From contig CAVQCG010000003.1 in NCBI GenBank assembly GCA_963710975.1, positions 620,001 to 684,000 of the forward strand: a stretch of DNA of 64,000 nt. Direction: 5' to 3'. The notes beneath the pieces were generated by a model that was not told the origin of the DNA, ran no database searches, and saw nothing but the letters and a program-made list of their open reading frames with translations. Source of the stretch: JBBQXH01 sp963710975. Its GTDB lineage: Bacteria > Actinomycetota > Thermoleophilia > Gaiellales > Gaiellaceae. The translations under genes were made by a program, and so were the position numbers. Each line of letters opens with the position of its first letter. The first letter of the stretch is position 1. This document shows positions 35,788 through 45,453 of the stretch, piece after piece.

Positions 35788-37375
35788 CTATGTCGCCGTC
35801 GACGGTCCGGCGAGCGCCTGCTCGAGCTTGACGAGCTTGAGCGCTATCTCGACCATCAACCAGTCGTCGCGGCGGAGGTCGATCCCGGACAGATCCATGA
35901 TCCGCCTGAGACGCTGACGCAGCGTGTTCGGGTGCACGTACAGGGCCTCTGCGGTTGCGCTGATGTTGCCGCGGCGTCGGAGGAACTCCTCGAGTGTAGG
36001 GAGGAGCGCCGTCGAGCGTGCGCGGTCGTACTCCGACAGCCGTCCGATCGCATCGCGCTGGGCATCGCGAACATCGGCGTCGATCGACATCCGGAGAAGG
36101 TACTTGTACGGACCGAGCTCCTCGTAGGCCATCACGCCCGGCATTCCCTGCAGGACCGACGTGCCGACGAGTGCGTGGCTGGCCTCTTCGAACCCGGCCT
36201 TGAAGCTGCGCGGCACCTCTGCAGACGTTCGAGACGCCGATCGAAACGGGAGGGTCGAGCTCGCGCTGGATCCGGCGGATGTCCTCGATCAGCTGTTCCG
36301 CGCCGGCCGCGGGGATGCACACCAGCGCTCGCACGGAATCGTCTCGTCGATCGAAGAGCGACCCGGGAGCAGCGGTGCCGAGCAGACGCTCGAGGCGATC
36401 GTGGGCCGGAGTTGCGGCGATGACGAGGTGGCGCTGGTCGAGATCGCACCGGAGGCGTGCCGCGCGCCCCTCCAGATCGCCGAGGACGGTGCCTCCGGCC
36501 AGCTGCTCGAAGAAGTCCTTGATGAGGTTCTTCTCCGTCAGCCGATCGATCAACTCGATCTTCTTGATCGCGACAGCGGTCTGGTTTGCGACGGTCCGCG
36601 CCAGGTCGACCTGTGAGGTGCGCTCGCCGATCAGGAGGCCGAGGAGCTCCTCGCTCGCGACGATCGGGATCGCGACCGAGGCGTGGCGGCCGCTCCGGGC
36701 GATCTCCGGACCGAGTACGGCGAGCGTCAGGGTTTCGCGCGCGGGTGCTCCTCGGGGCGCCGACGCGCGAAGCCGGAGCTCCTCCGTGCCCGTATCGAGC
36801 AGGTAGAGATGGCAGGCCGATGCGGACAGGAGCTCGACGCTGTACCGGGCGATCTCAGGCAGGAGCGCGTCGAGCGTCTCTGCACGGGCGATGGTGTCGC
36901 CGAGGTGCGTCAGCTGTTCGAGCTCGCCGACCCGTCGCCGGGTCTCCTCGTACAGACGGGCGTTCTCGATCGCGCCTCCCACGAGTGACGCGCTGGAGAC
37001 GAGGAAGTCGACTTCGGGCTGAGTGAACTCGCGGGGTGCCTCGGTGTGAAGCGTCACCGCTCCGATCGCAGACCCGTCCTTCGCGACGATGGGCACGGAG
37101 ACGAGCGACTGGAAACGCTCCTCGGCAAGCTCGGCGACGTATTTGAAGCGCGGATCGGCGAGCCCGTTCTCCCGGATGAATGCAGGCTCGCGATGCTCGA
37201 GCGCCCACCACGCGAGTCCTTCGCCCTTCTCGAGCACGATCCGGTCGACGAGATGCGCATACGGCTCCGATGCAGCCTTCATGACGAGCCGGCTGCCGTC
37301 GTTCTCGACCAGATAGACGAAGCAGGCCGGCACTGCGCTGGCATCGGAGAGGAGCTTCACGACCGCAGCAAGCAC
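35788..37375 (-). CDS. GAF-PucR-type transcriptional regulator (frameshift)
   Basis: Two GAF-like sensory domains come first (VPACFVYLVENDGSRLVMKA; LLSASACHLYLLDTGTEE), joined by a helical linker. After a frameshift near 36215 the protein ends in a PucR/CdaR-type helix-turn-helix (GNISATAEALYVHPNTLRQR, LRRIMDLSGIDL). About 530 residues. The N-terminus is unresolved: conserved GAF lead-in sequence extends upstream of GTG 37375 to about 37450 without a clear start codon. Proteins of this design sense small molecules and control nearby nitrogen or purine catabolic genes. It lies just upstream of glnT-glxBCD on the same strand and is the likely regulator. Confidence 0.72.
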
Positions 37376-37484
37376 TTCGTCGAGCTCGAGCGACGATGCG
37401 ACCGTCGAGATGATCTCGGACAGGACGCGGGTTTCGTTGCTGGTCGCCGGGGTCGCGATAGCGTGGATCGTACAACCGTTCCGG

Positions 37485-38342
37485 CTAGAGGCTCTGAGGC
37501 GCCAACGACTTCCGGGTCCGGATCATCCTCCGAGGCAACGTCAGCGCGAGCACCGCGACCCAGGCGAACGAGACGCACCAGCCGCCGAGGATGTCCGACG
37601 GATAGTGCACGCCGAAGTACATCCGCGAGAGACCGACTCCGGTCAGGAACACGGTCGTCGCAATCGCGGCACTCCAACGAAAGCGCGTCGGCCAGGCGAG
37701 GACGAGAAGCGACGCGGCGAGAGCGGCCGAGCTGGTGGCGTGGCCGCTTGGGAAGGAATCCCGCATGGAGGGTGCCGCCGGAAGGGCGTCGAGGCCGTAG
37801 GAGATGCCGGCGACGACGATGAAGGCTCCGGCGAACGCGAGGGCTCTCCGCCGCCACTGCGTCGGCCAGGCCGCGACGACCACGATTGCGATCAGGATGA
37901 CGAGCTCGAGCGCAAAGCTCTTCAGAAAGGCTCGGTCGCCAGCATCGGCAAGGCCGGGCCGGGTGCGGTCGAGCGTCAGCTTCAAGATCTGGGTCACCAC
38001 GGACGCTCCCCAGACCGACAGGCACACGAACGTTGCCGGCCCGTACTGCCTTCGCCAGACCAGGGAAGCGACGGCCAACGCGGTCAGGGCGAGGACGCCC
38101 CAGCCGCCGCCGAGGAACGTGAAGATGCCGAAGAGGACGTCGAGCCCGATGCTGTCGAGTCCGTTCACGTAGTCGACGACAGGCTGGTCGAAGCTCATCA
38201 GCTCGGTCTCCGAGGCTTCTTCGACGAGCCAGAGCAGGATCCACAGCGAACCCACGAGGATGGCCAGAGCGAGGAGCCGGCTGCGATGTCGCTTCGCCAC
38301 TCCGCCGAGGCCGGATAGAGCGCTCGAAGGTGCGGCATTCAT
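37485..38342 (-). CDS. PAP2-superfamily membrane phosphatase
   Basis: A 285-residue membrane protein with the three-part PAP2 phosphatase signature: KLTLDRTRP (motif 1), SFPSGHATSSAA (motif 2, His acid) and SRMYFGVHYPSDILGG (motif 3, nucleophilic His). About six membrane segments are visible. Such enzymes dephosphorylate undecaprenyl pyrophosphate or phosphatidic and related lipid phosphates on the outer face of the membrane. ATG 38342 is the preferred start. It is divergent from the epimerase gene and has no obvious tie to the C1 cluster. Confidence 0.87.
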   Translation of the reverse strand: MNAAPSSALSGLGGVAKRHRSRLLALAILVGSLWILLWLVEEASETELMSFDQPVVDYVNGLDSIGLDVLFGIFTFLGGGWGVLALTALAVASLVWRRQYGPATFVCLSVWGASVVTQILKLTLDRTRPGLADAGDRAFLKSFALELVILIAIVVVAAWPTQWRRRALAFAGAFIVVAGISYGLDALPAAPSMRDSFPSGHATSSAALAASLLVLAWPTRFRWSAAIATTVFLTGVGLSRMYFGVHYPSDILGGWCVSFAWVAVLALTLPRRMIRTRKSLAPQSL

Positions 38343-38432
38343 GGCAAGCGGTCTCCCATCTCCTCGGATCGTAGCGCCAGCTTCGCGGCCCCTCCGTGTA
38401 ACGGCGAGACGGCTCGCGTAGCCTGCTACCGC

Positions 38433-39335
38433 ATGCTCGACGCAGCCGCACGAACGCTCGTCGCCGGCAACCTCCGCGCCGTCTTCCTTCCCGATCTGGG
38501 GATGCTCGGCGCATCGCTGCGCCATCGGGGCGAGGAGCTTCTCGGACGGATCGACGACATCGCCGGAGCGGCGGCTGCCGGTTCGACGGCCGGCATCCCG
38601 CTTCTTCACCCGTGGGCGAACCGCCTCGCCGGCACGCACTACCGGGTCGCCGGGGAGGACGTCACGCTCGATCTCTCGTCCAGGCTTCTCCACGTCGATT
38701 CGAACGGGCTTCCCATCCACGGCGTGCCGTGGTCGCGGCTCAGCTGGGAGGTCGTCGACGAGAGTGCCGACCGACTTTCCGCCCGGCTCGACTGGAGAGG
38801 TGCGGAGCTGCTCGCGGTCTTTCCGTTCGAGCATCGCCTCGAGATGACCGTGTCGGTCGACGTGGAGGGCGTCACCATCGAGACGACACTCGTCGCCGGT
38901 GAGATCACCTCTGTTCCGGTGAGCTTCGGCTTCCATCCGTACTTCCAGATCCCGGGGGTCCCACGAGCCTCGTGGCGACTCGAGCTGCCCGAGATGCGAC
39001 GCGTGCAGCTCGACGACCGGGGGATTCCCACGGGTGCGGACGAGCAGTTCTCCGCGTTTGCCGGCCCGCTCGGCGACCGCACGTTCGACGATGCATTCAC
39101 GGCCTGCCCGCGTCTCCAGCGTTCGTTCTCGCCGGAGGCGGCCGCAGGATCACGGTGACATTCGTCGAGGGGTACCCGTTCGCCCAGGTCTTCGCGCCCC
39201 GAGGAGCGGACGTTCGTTGCTCTCGAGCCGATGACTGCGGCGACGAACGCCCTCGCCAGCGGTCGTGGGCTCCAGTTCGTCGGGCCACGAGAGACGTTCC
39301 GCAGCGCGTTTCGGATCGATGTCCGAGACGCGTAG
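38433..39335 (+). CDS. Aldose 1-epimerase family protein (two compensating frameshifts)
   Basis: About 300 residues of the galactose mutarotase-like fold. It has PLLHPWANRLAGTHYRV, IHGVPWSRLSWEV and VSFGFHPYFQIPGVPRA, where the conserved His of the HPYF motif acts in sugar ring opening. Frameshifts near 39135 and 39205 bracket a short out-of-frame stretch. Reading through gives ITVTFVEGYPFAQVFAPRG and the C-terminus FRIDVRDA with TAG at 39333. It interconverts alpha and beta anomers of an aldose or acts on phosphorylated sugars. It is unlinked in function to the formate dehydrogenase genes that follow. Confidence 0.8.
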
Positions 39336-39382
39336 ACGGCTGGCCGGCGTTCACGCTGCGTAGAATCGGTCTCACCCCGACG

Positions 39383-39393
39383 AAAGGAGGTGA
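39383..39393 (+). promoter_or_regulatory. Near-perfect Shine-Dalgarno AAAGGAGGTGA before fdhA
   Basis: Eleven bases are complementary to the 16S rRNA 3' end, six bases upstream of ATG 39400. It fixes the fdhA start and predicts high translation initiation, useful for a message whose decoding is slowed at a UGA codon. Confidence 0.75.
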
Positions 39394-39399
39394 GATCGG

Positions 39400-41343
39400 A
39401 TGCAGACGAAAGCAAGGCTGACCACGCCCCTCGTGCGCGACGGCGGTGAGCTCCGTCCCGCGACGTGGGACGAAGCCCTCGACCGTGCCGCGCAGGGCCT
39501 CGACCGCGCGCGCCAGGCCGACACGACGACGTCCTTCGGGATCTTCTCGTGTTCCAAGGCGACGAACGAGATGAACTTTCTCGCTCAGAAGTTCGCGCGG
39601 CAGGTCATGCGCACCAACAACATCGACTCCTGTAACCGCACCTGACACGCGCCTAGCGTCGTCGGTCTGGCGACGGTGTTCGGAGCGGGCGGCGGTACGT
39701 CGTCCTATCAGGAGATCGAGGAGACGGACGTGATCCTCCTCTGGGGCTCGAACGCCCGGGAGACCCATCCGATCTTCTTCCACCACCTCCTCAAAGGAGT
39801 GCGTGGCGGCGCGCGCCTGTTCGTCGTCGATCCGAGGCGGACATCGTCTGCGCAGTGGGCCGACACGTGGCTTGGGCTCGACGTGGGCGGCGACATCGCC
39901 CTCTCGAACACGATGGCCCGAGAGATCATCCACGCCGGCCTTGCAAACCGTTCCTTCATCGAGAATGCGACCGAGGGCTTCGAGGCCTACGCAGAATCGG
40001 TCGAGGCGTTCACGCTCGAGGAGGGAGAGCGACTGACCGGAGTTCCGGCCTCGGTGATCCGGGACACTGCTCACGCGTACGCCCGAGCCGACCGCGCGAT
40101 GATCTGCTGGACGCTCGGTATCACCGAGCACCACAACGCTGTCGACAACGTCCTCGCGCTGATCAACCTGGCGCTGCTCACCGGTCACGTCGGCCGCTAC
40201 GGCTCGGGCCTCAACCCGCTGCGCGGACAGAACAACGTCCAGGGCGGCGGCGACATGGGAGCGATCCCGAACAAGCTGCCCGGGTTTCAAGACATCGAGC
40301 GTGACAGCGAGGCCCGCGCTCGTTACGAGGCTGCGTGGAGCGTTCCGATCCACCCCGAGTACGGCTGGCACCTGACGCAGATGTTCCATGGGATGGAGCG
40401 CGGTGAGCTGCGAACGCTCTACGTGATCGGCGAGAATCCTGCGCAGTCCGAGGCGGACATCCACCGGGCACGCAAGCTCCTCTCGGAGCTCGACTTCCTG
40501 ATCGTCCAGGACATCCTCTTCACAAAGACGGCCGCAATGGCCGACGTCGTGTTCCCGAGCTCGGCATCGTGGTGTGAGGCCGAGGGCACGGTGACGAACT
40601 CCGAGCGACGGGTGCAGCGCTGCCGCAAGGCTCTTGACGCACCGGGCGAGGCCCGCGACGACATCTGGATCATCGCCGAGCTTGCCCGGCGGCTGGGCTA
40701 CGACTGGGGTTCCCCAAGCGCCGAGGACGCCTGGAACGAGCTCCGCTCGCTGAGCCCGATGCACGCGGGGATGAGCTACGACCGACTCGAGAATCTGGGC
40801 GGCATCCAGTGGCCGTGTCCCGACGAGGCGCATCCGGGCTCGCGGTTCCTGCACGCGCGACTCTGGGAGGAGCCGCGCCAGGGTCCGGCTGCTCCGTTCA
40901 GCCCTGTCGAGCATCGTGCGCCGTTCGAGGCTCTCGATGCGGAGTTCCCGATCCGGCTGACGACCGGCCGGCGGCTCGAGTCGTACAACACCGGCGTTCA
41001 GTCGAATCTCTATCGCTCGCCGCTGCACAAGGGCGAGGCGATCTGTCTCTCACCAGAGGACGCCGAGCGGCTACTGCTCGAGGAGGGCGAGATCGCGCGC
41101 GTCTCATCGCGGCGCGGCCAGGTCGAGGCGCCCGTCCGGATCGACGAATCGCTCCGGCCCGGCCTGGCGTTCATGACGCTTCACTTCCCGGACGAGGTCG
41201 ACACCAACGTGCTGACCATCGACGCGACCGATCCGAAGTCGGGAACCGCCGAGTTCAAGGCCTGTGCCATCCGCGTCGAGAAGGTCGCGCCGGCAACGCT
41301 CGAGGAGATCGAGCGGATCGAGGAGCCCGCGGCTGCGCTCTAG
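39400..41343 (+). CDS. fdhA: Selenocysteine-containing formate dehydrogenase catalytic subunit (lacks N-terminal Fe-S part)
   Basis: A 647-residue molybdopterin oxidoreductase read through an in-frame TGA at 39643-39645 (codon 82). Context is DSCNRT-U-HAPSVVGL, matching VDCCARV-U-HGPSVAGL of E. coli FdhF. Downstream are DVILLWGSNARETHP, LNPLRGQNNVQGGGDMGA (with the conserved catalytic Arg), VQDILFTKTAAMADVVFPSS and the C-terminal bis-MGD domain. The N-terminus begins at LTTPLVRDGGELRPATWDEA, so the usual Fe4S4/CPxCGxGC region is missing. That region is encoded at 43227-44162. The enzyme oxidises formate to CO2, passing electrons through Fe-S clusters to the NuoEF-type diaphorase and NAD+. Confidence 0.93.
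39657..39675 (+). promoter_or_regulatory. Bacterial SECIS element
   Basis: A 7-bp stem (CGTCGTC / GGCGACG, one G-U pair) is capped by the loop GGTCT at 39664-39668. The loop starts 18 bases after the UGA, the same loop sequence and spacing as in the E. coli fdhF SECIS that binds SelB. Its position inside the coding frame is as required in bacteria. Confidence 0.88.
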
Positions 41344-41365
41344 CGGTCCTGGGTAGGATCGGCCG

Positions 41366-43225
41366 ATGGATGTCCACCTACTCGACGCGACCGCCACGCA
41401 GAAGGAGCGCGCTGCCGTCGACGGCCTTCTCGGTCCACCGGCCTCGGGATGGGACGGTGGAGCGCGCAGAGCGGATGCGGATGGGCATGTCGCTCACGGT
41501 GGCCATGCGGCACGATCGCAACGGCATCTTCTCCTTCCCGTGCTCCACGCCGTGCAGGAGCACATCGGCTGGATCAGCCCCGGCGCGCTCAACTACGTGT
41601 GCTCGCGCCTGACCGTTCCCCCCGCCGACGCCTACGGCGTGGCGAGCTTCTATGCGCTCTTCTCGCTCGAGTGGCGGCCGTCGCGCGTCGTGCACGTCTG
41701 CGAGGACATCGCGTGCAAGTGCCGCGGCGCCGACGAACTGATCGCCGAGCTCGAGGAACGGCTGGGTCCCGAGGATACGGTGATCGACGGCGAGTCCACG
41801 ACCTGGCTCCGCAGCCCGTGCCTCGGCCAGTGCGACCGGGCGCCGGCGGCAATGCTCACCGTGTCCGGTGATGACCCCGAGGAGCACGTGCTGGCTCCTG
41901 TTGGAGTCGACGGCATCGAGGCTGCGCTCTCGGGGCAGCCCGTCACCATGGATCCCCCGACGACCGTGCCGCAGGCGGGCGACGGCGATCTGCGCCTGCT
42001 CAGGCGCATCGGGCGGGTCGACCCGAGGAGCCTCGACGACTACCGTGCCCACGGCGGCTACACCGCCCTCCGCCGGGCGTTCGAGCTTGGGCCCGAGCTC
42101 GTCATCCGCGAGGTGAAGGACTCGAAGCTCCTGGGTAGGGGCGGCGCAGCGTTTCCGATGGGGGTCAAGTGGGAGGCCGTCGCGCGGCAACCGGCGCAGC
42201 CTCACTACCTGATCTGCAACGCCGACGAGTCGGAGCCCGGCACCTTCAAGGATCGCGTGATCATCGAAGGCGATCCCTACGCACTCATCGAGGCGATGAC
42301 GATCGCCGCCTTCGCGACGAACTGCCCGCTCGGGTTCGTCTACCTGCGCGGCGAGTATCCGCAGGCGCACGCGATCCTCGGGGAGGCGCTCGCCGAAGCC
42401 CGCCGCCGCGGGTATCTGGGGGAGGACATCCTCGGCCACGGATTCTCGTTCGACATCGAGATTCGCAAGGGAGCGGGCGCGTACATCTGCGGCGAGGAGA
42501 CCGCGATCTTCAACTCGATCGAGGGCTTCCGCGGCGAGCCCCGCAACAAGCCTCCGTTCCCTGTCGTCGAAGGTGTCTTCGCGAAGCCCACGGTGATCAA
42601 CAACGTCGAGACGCTCGTGAACGTGCTCGATGTGATCATGGCGGGTGGCCCGGCATTCGCCGAGATCGGTACCGAGGGGTCGACAGGCCCGAAGTTGTTC
42701 TGCCTCTCCGGCCACATCGAGCGGCCCGGCGTCTACGAGGTGCCCTTCGGGACGACCCTCCGCGACCTTCTCGAGCAGGCTGGGGGCGTTCCGGGTGGCC
42801 GTGCGATTCAGGCCGTGTTGCTCGGTGGTGCAGCGGGAGGCTTTCTGCGACCCGACGAGCTCGATCTGCCGCTGACGTTCGAGGATGCACGCGATGCGAG
42901 GACAACGCTCGGCTCGGGCGTCGTCCTGGTCTTCGACGAGACCGTCGATCTGCCGCGCACGCTCATGCGGATTGCTGCCTTCTTCCGTGACGAGTCGTGC
43001 GGGCAGTGCGTCCCTTGCCGGGTGGGGACCGTTCGCCAGGAGGAAGCGCTCGCACGGCTCGTGAGCGGCAGGACGCGCGGCGGTGTCGAGACAGAGCTGG
43101 CTCTGATCGCGGAGATGGGCCAGTGCATGCGCGATGCGTCCATCTGCGGCCTCGGTCAGACGGCGTCCAGCGCGATCGAGTCGGCAATCGGCCGTCTCGG
43201 CGTCTTCAGCGGGAACGGGAGCTGA
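41366..43225 (+). CDS. NuoE-NuoF fusion: NAD+-reducing diaphorase of formate dehydrogenase
   Basis: A fused protein of about 619 residues. Residues 1-160 are NuoE/FdsG-like, with [2Fe-2S] ligands CEDIAC and CLGQC. From about 210 it is NuoF/FdsB-like: LLGRGGAAFPMGVKWEAV (NADH/FMN binding), CNADESEPGTFKDR, GAGAYICGEETAIFNSIEG, the [4Fe-4S] motif ESCGQCVPCRVGT and a later Cys in DASICGLGQ. Two compensating frameshifts near 41453 and 41540 distort the NuoE start; the intervening frame reads RMRMGMSLTVAMRHDRNGIF. It takes electrons from the FdhA Fe-S chain to reduce NAD+. It lies 22 bases after fdhA and directly before the Fe-S subunit gene. Confidence 0.87.
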   Translation: MDVHLLDATATQKERAAVDGLLGPPASGWDGGARRADADGHVAHGGHAARSQRHLLLPVLHAVQEHIGWISPGALNYVCSRLTVPPADAYGVASFYALFSLEWRPSRVVHVCEDIACKCRGADELIAELEERLGPEDTVIDGESTTWLRSPCLGQCDRAPAAMLTVSGDDPEEHVLAPVGVDGIEAALSGQPVTMDPPTTVPQAGDGDLRLLRRIGRVDPRSLDDYRAHGGYTALRRAFELGPELVIREVKDSKLLGRGGAAFPMGVKWEAVARQPAQPHYLICNADESEPGTFKDRVIIEGDPYALIEAMTIAAFATNCPLGFVYLRGEYPQAHAILGEALAEARRRGYLGEDILGHGFSFDIEIRKGAGAYICGEETAIFNSIEGFRGEPRNKPPFPVVEGVFAKPTVINNVETLVNVLDVIMAGGPAFAEIGTEGSTGPKLFCLSGHIERPGVYEVPFGTTLRDLLEQAGGVPGGRAIQAVLLGGAAGGFLRPDELDLPLTFEDARDARTTLGSGVVLVFDETVDLPRTLMRIAAFFRDESCGQCVPCRVGTVRQEEALARLVSGRTRGGVETELALIAEMGQCMRDASICGLGQTASSAIESAIGRLGVFSGNGS

Positions 43226-43226
43226 C

Positions 43227-44162
43227 GTGAGCGGGCACGGGAACGGCCTTCTCGCACCGCGTCGCATGGTCGAGCTCGAGGTCGACGGCCGGGTTGTTCG
43301 TGTCTTCGAAGGATCGACGATCCTCGACGCGTGCAACGAGCTCGGGGTGGAGACGCCGGTTCTCTGCTACGGCGAGACCTTGCGTCCGGCGAATGTCTGC
43401 CGGGTCTGTGTCGTCGAGATCGAGGGTGCGCGCGTGCTCGCCCCTGCCTGCTCGCGCAAGGTCGAGCCCGGGATGAAGGTGAAGACAGACTCGGAGCGGG
43501 TCAGGCACAGCCGCCGGCTCGTCCTCGAGTTCCTGAGCTCGTCCGTCGACCTATCCGAGACCCGCGCTGCGGCCGGGTACATGAGCCGCTACGCAGCTGA
43601 TCCCGCGCGCTACGGCCCGCCTGCCCCGCCCGATCCTCTTCGCGACCGGAAGCGCACCGGCCACCACGAGGAGCCGGACGGACAGACGGCGGCGACTGTC
43701 CACGCGCCAGTCAAGATCGACAACGAGCTCTACGTCCGCGACTACTCGAAGTGCATCCTCTGTTACAAGTGCGTCGACGCCTGTGGCGAGCAGTACCAGA
43801 ACACCTTCGCGATCGGTGTAGCGGGCCGCGGATTCGACGCGCGGATCTCGACCGAGTTCGTCGTCGAGCTCCCGGAGTCTGCATGCGTGTACTGCGGGAA
43901 CTGCATCGCGGTCTGCCCGACGGGCGCTCTCAAGTTCAAGTCGGAGCACGACATGCGCTCCGATGGAACGTGGGACGAGTCGCGGCAGACCGTCACGGAT
44001 ACGGTTTGCCCGTTCTGCGGTGTCGGCTGCAACCTCAGCCTGCACGTGCAGGACAACGAAATCGTCACGGTGACCTCCCCGGACGACCACGACATCACAC
44101 GCGGCAACCTCTGCATCAAAGGCCGGTTCGGCTTCCAGCACGTCCAGGCGCGCGACCGCTAG
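43227..44162 (+). CDS. NuoG/FdhA N-terminal Fe-S subunit, detached from the catalytic subunit
   Basis: A 311-residue protein. It has a [2Fe-2S] ferredoxin domain (LCYGETLRPANVCRVCVVEI, ACSR), then two [4Fe-4S] motifs (CILCYKCVDACGE and CVYCGNCIAVCPTG), and lastly CPFCGVGCN with GNLCIKGRFGFQ. That final cluster is normally the first part of the FdhA catalytic domain. The protein stops at HVQARDR, exactly where the separate catalytic polypeptide at 39400 begins. So the alpha subunit is split in two, in reversed gene order. GTG 43227 is taken as start, and ATG 43266 is possible. It forms the electron wire from molybdenum to the NuoEF subunit. Confidence 0.88.
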   Translation: MSGHGNGLLAPRRMVELEVDGRVVRVFEGSTILDACNELGVETPVLCYGETLRPANVCRVCVVEIEGARVLAPACSRKVEPGMKVKTDSERVRHSRRLVLEFLSSSVDLSETRAAAGYMSRYAADPARYGPPAPPDPLRDRKRTGHHEEPDGQTAATVHAPVKIDNELYVRDYSKCILCYKCVDACGEQYQNTFAIGVAGRGFDARISTEFVVELPESACVYCGNCIAVCPTGALKFKSEHDMRSDGTWDESRQTVTDTVCPFCGVGCNLSLHVQDNEIVTVTSPDDHDITRGNLCIKGRFGFQHVQARDR

Positions 44163-44178
44163 CCGCTACCCTCGGTCT

Positions 44179-45030
44179 ATGAGCACGACCCAGCAGCCGG
44201 CGACACGCGGCACCGTCAGCACGGCGCGAGTCACGGTCGTCGCGAACGGGGAGGCGCTCTCGAAGCGAGACCGGATCGTCACCGAAGAGCCGTTCGAGAT
44301 CCGTGCTGCGGGTCCGGGTCAGACGCCCATCAGCGTGGCAGTCACGATGCGCACTCCCGGGGCCGACATGGAGCTCGCGGCCGGGTTTCTGTTCACCGAG
44401 GGCCTCGTCTCCTCTCGGGAGGAGATCGACCGGATCCGCTATTGCGGGCTCGAGGCCGGACAGGAGCAGGACTACAACGTCGTCACGGTGCACCTCCGGC
44501 GGGCGTTCGACCCGGGCGCATTGCAGCGGAACTTCTACGCGACGTCGAGTTGCGGTGTCTGTGGCAAGGCATCGATCGACCAGGTCGAGATTCGCTGTCC
44601 GCCCGTTTCCGAGGGGCCAGTCATCGCTCGATCGGTGGTCGAGGCGCTCGTCGATCGGCTCCGGGCCTCGCAACACGTGTTCGATCGGACCGGCGGGCTC
44701 CACGCGGCGGGACTGTTCGGGGCGGACGGGACACTCATCGTCTCGCGGGAGGACGTCGGTCGCCACAACGCGATGGACAAGTTGGTCGGGCACGAGCTCC
44801 TCGCAGGACGGGTGCCGGCGGCCGGCCACATCGTCGTCGTGTCCGGGCGAGCGAGCTTCGAGCTCGTGCAGAAGGCCGCCGTCGCCGGGATCCCGGTCTT
44901 CTGTGCGGTGTCGGCTCCCTCGACCTTGGCTCTCGACGCGGCGCGGCGGCTCGGACTGACGCTCATCGGTTTCCTCCGGGAGGATCGCTTCACGATTTAC
45001 AGCCACCCGGAGCGGATCGATCTGAGCTGA
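44179..45030 (+). CDS. fdhD: FdhD sulfurtransferase for formate dehydrogenase maturation
   Basis: A 283-residue FdhD homologue. SSCGVCGKAS carries the paired cysteines that accept sulfur from IscS. TGGLHAAGLF and SREDVGRHNAMDKLVG are the other conserved blocks. FdhD delivers the sulfido ligand to the Mo-bis-MGD cofactor and is required for active formate dehydrogenase. It begins 16 bases after the Fe-S subunit, so it is in the fdh operon. Intact. Confidence 0.93.
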   Translation: MSTTQQPATRGTVSTARVTVVANGEALSKRDRIVTEEPFEIRAAGPGQTPISVAVTMRTPGADMELAAGFLFTEGLVSSREEIDRIRYCGLEAGQEQDYNVVTVHLRRAFDPGALQRNFYATSSCGVCGKASIDQVEIRCPPVSEGPVIARSVVEALVDRLRASQHVFDRTGGLHAAGLFGADGTLIVSREDVGRHNAMDKLVGHELLAGRVPAAGHIVVVSGRASFELVQKAAVAGIPVFCAVSAPSTLALDAARRLGLTLIGFLREDRFTIYSHPERIDLS

Positions 45031-45033
45031 CCG

Positions 45034-45444
45034 CTAGCTGTCTGCGCCACCCGGGTCGCCGTACGTATGCCAGCGATCCACCTCGACGAGCACGGTGACA
45101 CTTCGCCAATCTCGGTCCTCGTACGGCTTGCCCTCGTAGTGCATTGCCAAGCGATCGACGTCGACGAACTCGGGGTCGTCGCGAATCTCGACCGCGCGGC
45201 CAAGCACGGAGAGGTGCGTGTACATGTCGCTCCCGAAGACGGTCAGCGCGATTCGCGGCTCGCCGCGGATGTTGCGGATTCGAAGACCGTCGGCGTCCAT
45301 GCAGAGGAGGACGTGGCCGCCTCTCCACTCGTACCAGGTCGCTGTCGTCGCCGGCGAGCCGTCCGGCCTGACGGTTCCGACGACAGCCGCTCTCGGTGCC
45401 ACGAGAAAGCGCTGGAGTTCGGGAGGAAGAGGCGCCCGTGGCAC
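45034..45444 (-). CDS. PPOX-class (F420/FMN) split-barrel protein
   Basis: A 136-residue single split-barrel flavin- or F420-binding protein of the pyridoxamine-5'-phosphate-oxidase superfamily: AVVGTVRPDGSPATTATWYE, LLCMDADGLRIRNIRGEPRI, ALTVFGSDMYTHLSVLGRAV. Actinobacterial members often use cofactor F420, but specific activity cannot be assigned. It is convergent with fdhD (3-base gap) and followed by mobA on the same strand. Confidence 0.78.
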   Translation of the reverse strand: MPRAPLPPELQRFLVAPRAAVVGTVRPDGSPATTATWYEWRGGHVLLCMDADGLRIRNIRGEPRIALTVFGSDMYTHLSVLGRAVEIRDDPEFVDVDRLAMHYEGKPYEDRDWRSVTVLVEVDRWHTYGDPGGADS

Positions 45445-45453
45445 GACTCGATC

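Noticed and set aside
39643..39645. TGA as a nonsense mutation splitting fdhA
   Set aside because: Position, flanking residues and the downstream SECIS hairpin all match Sec decoding.
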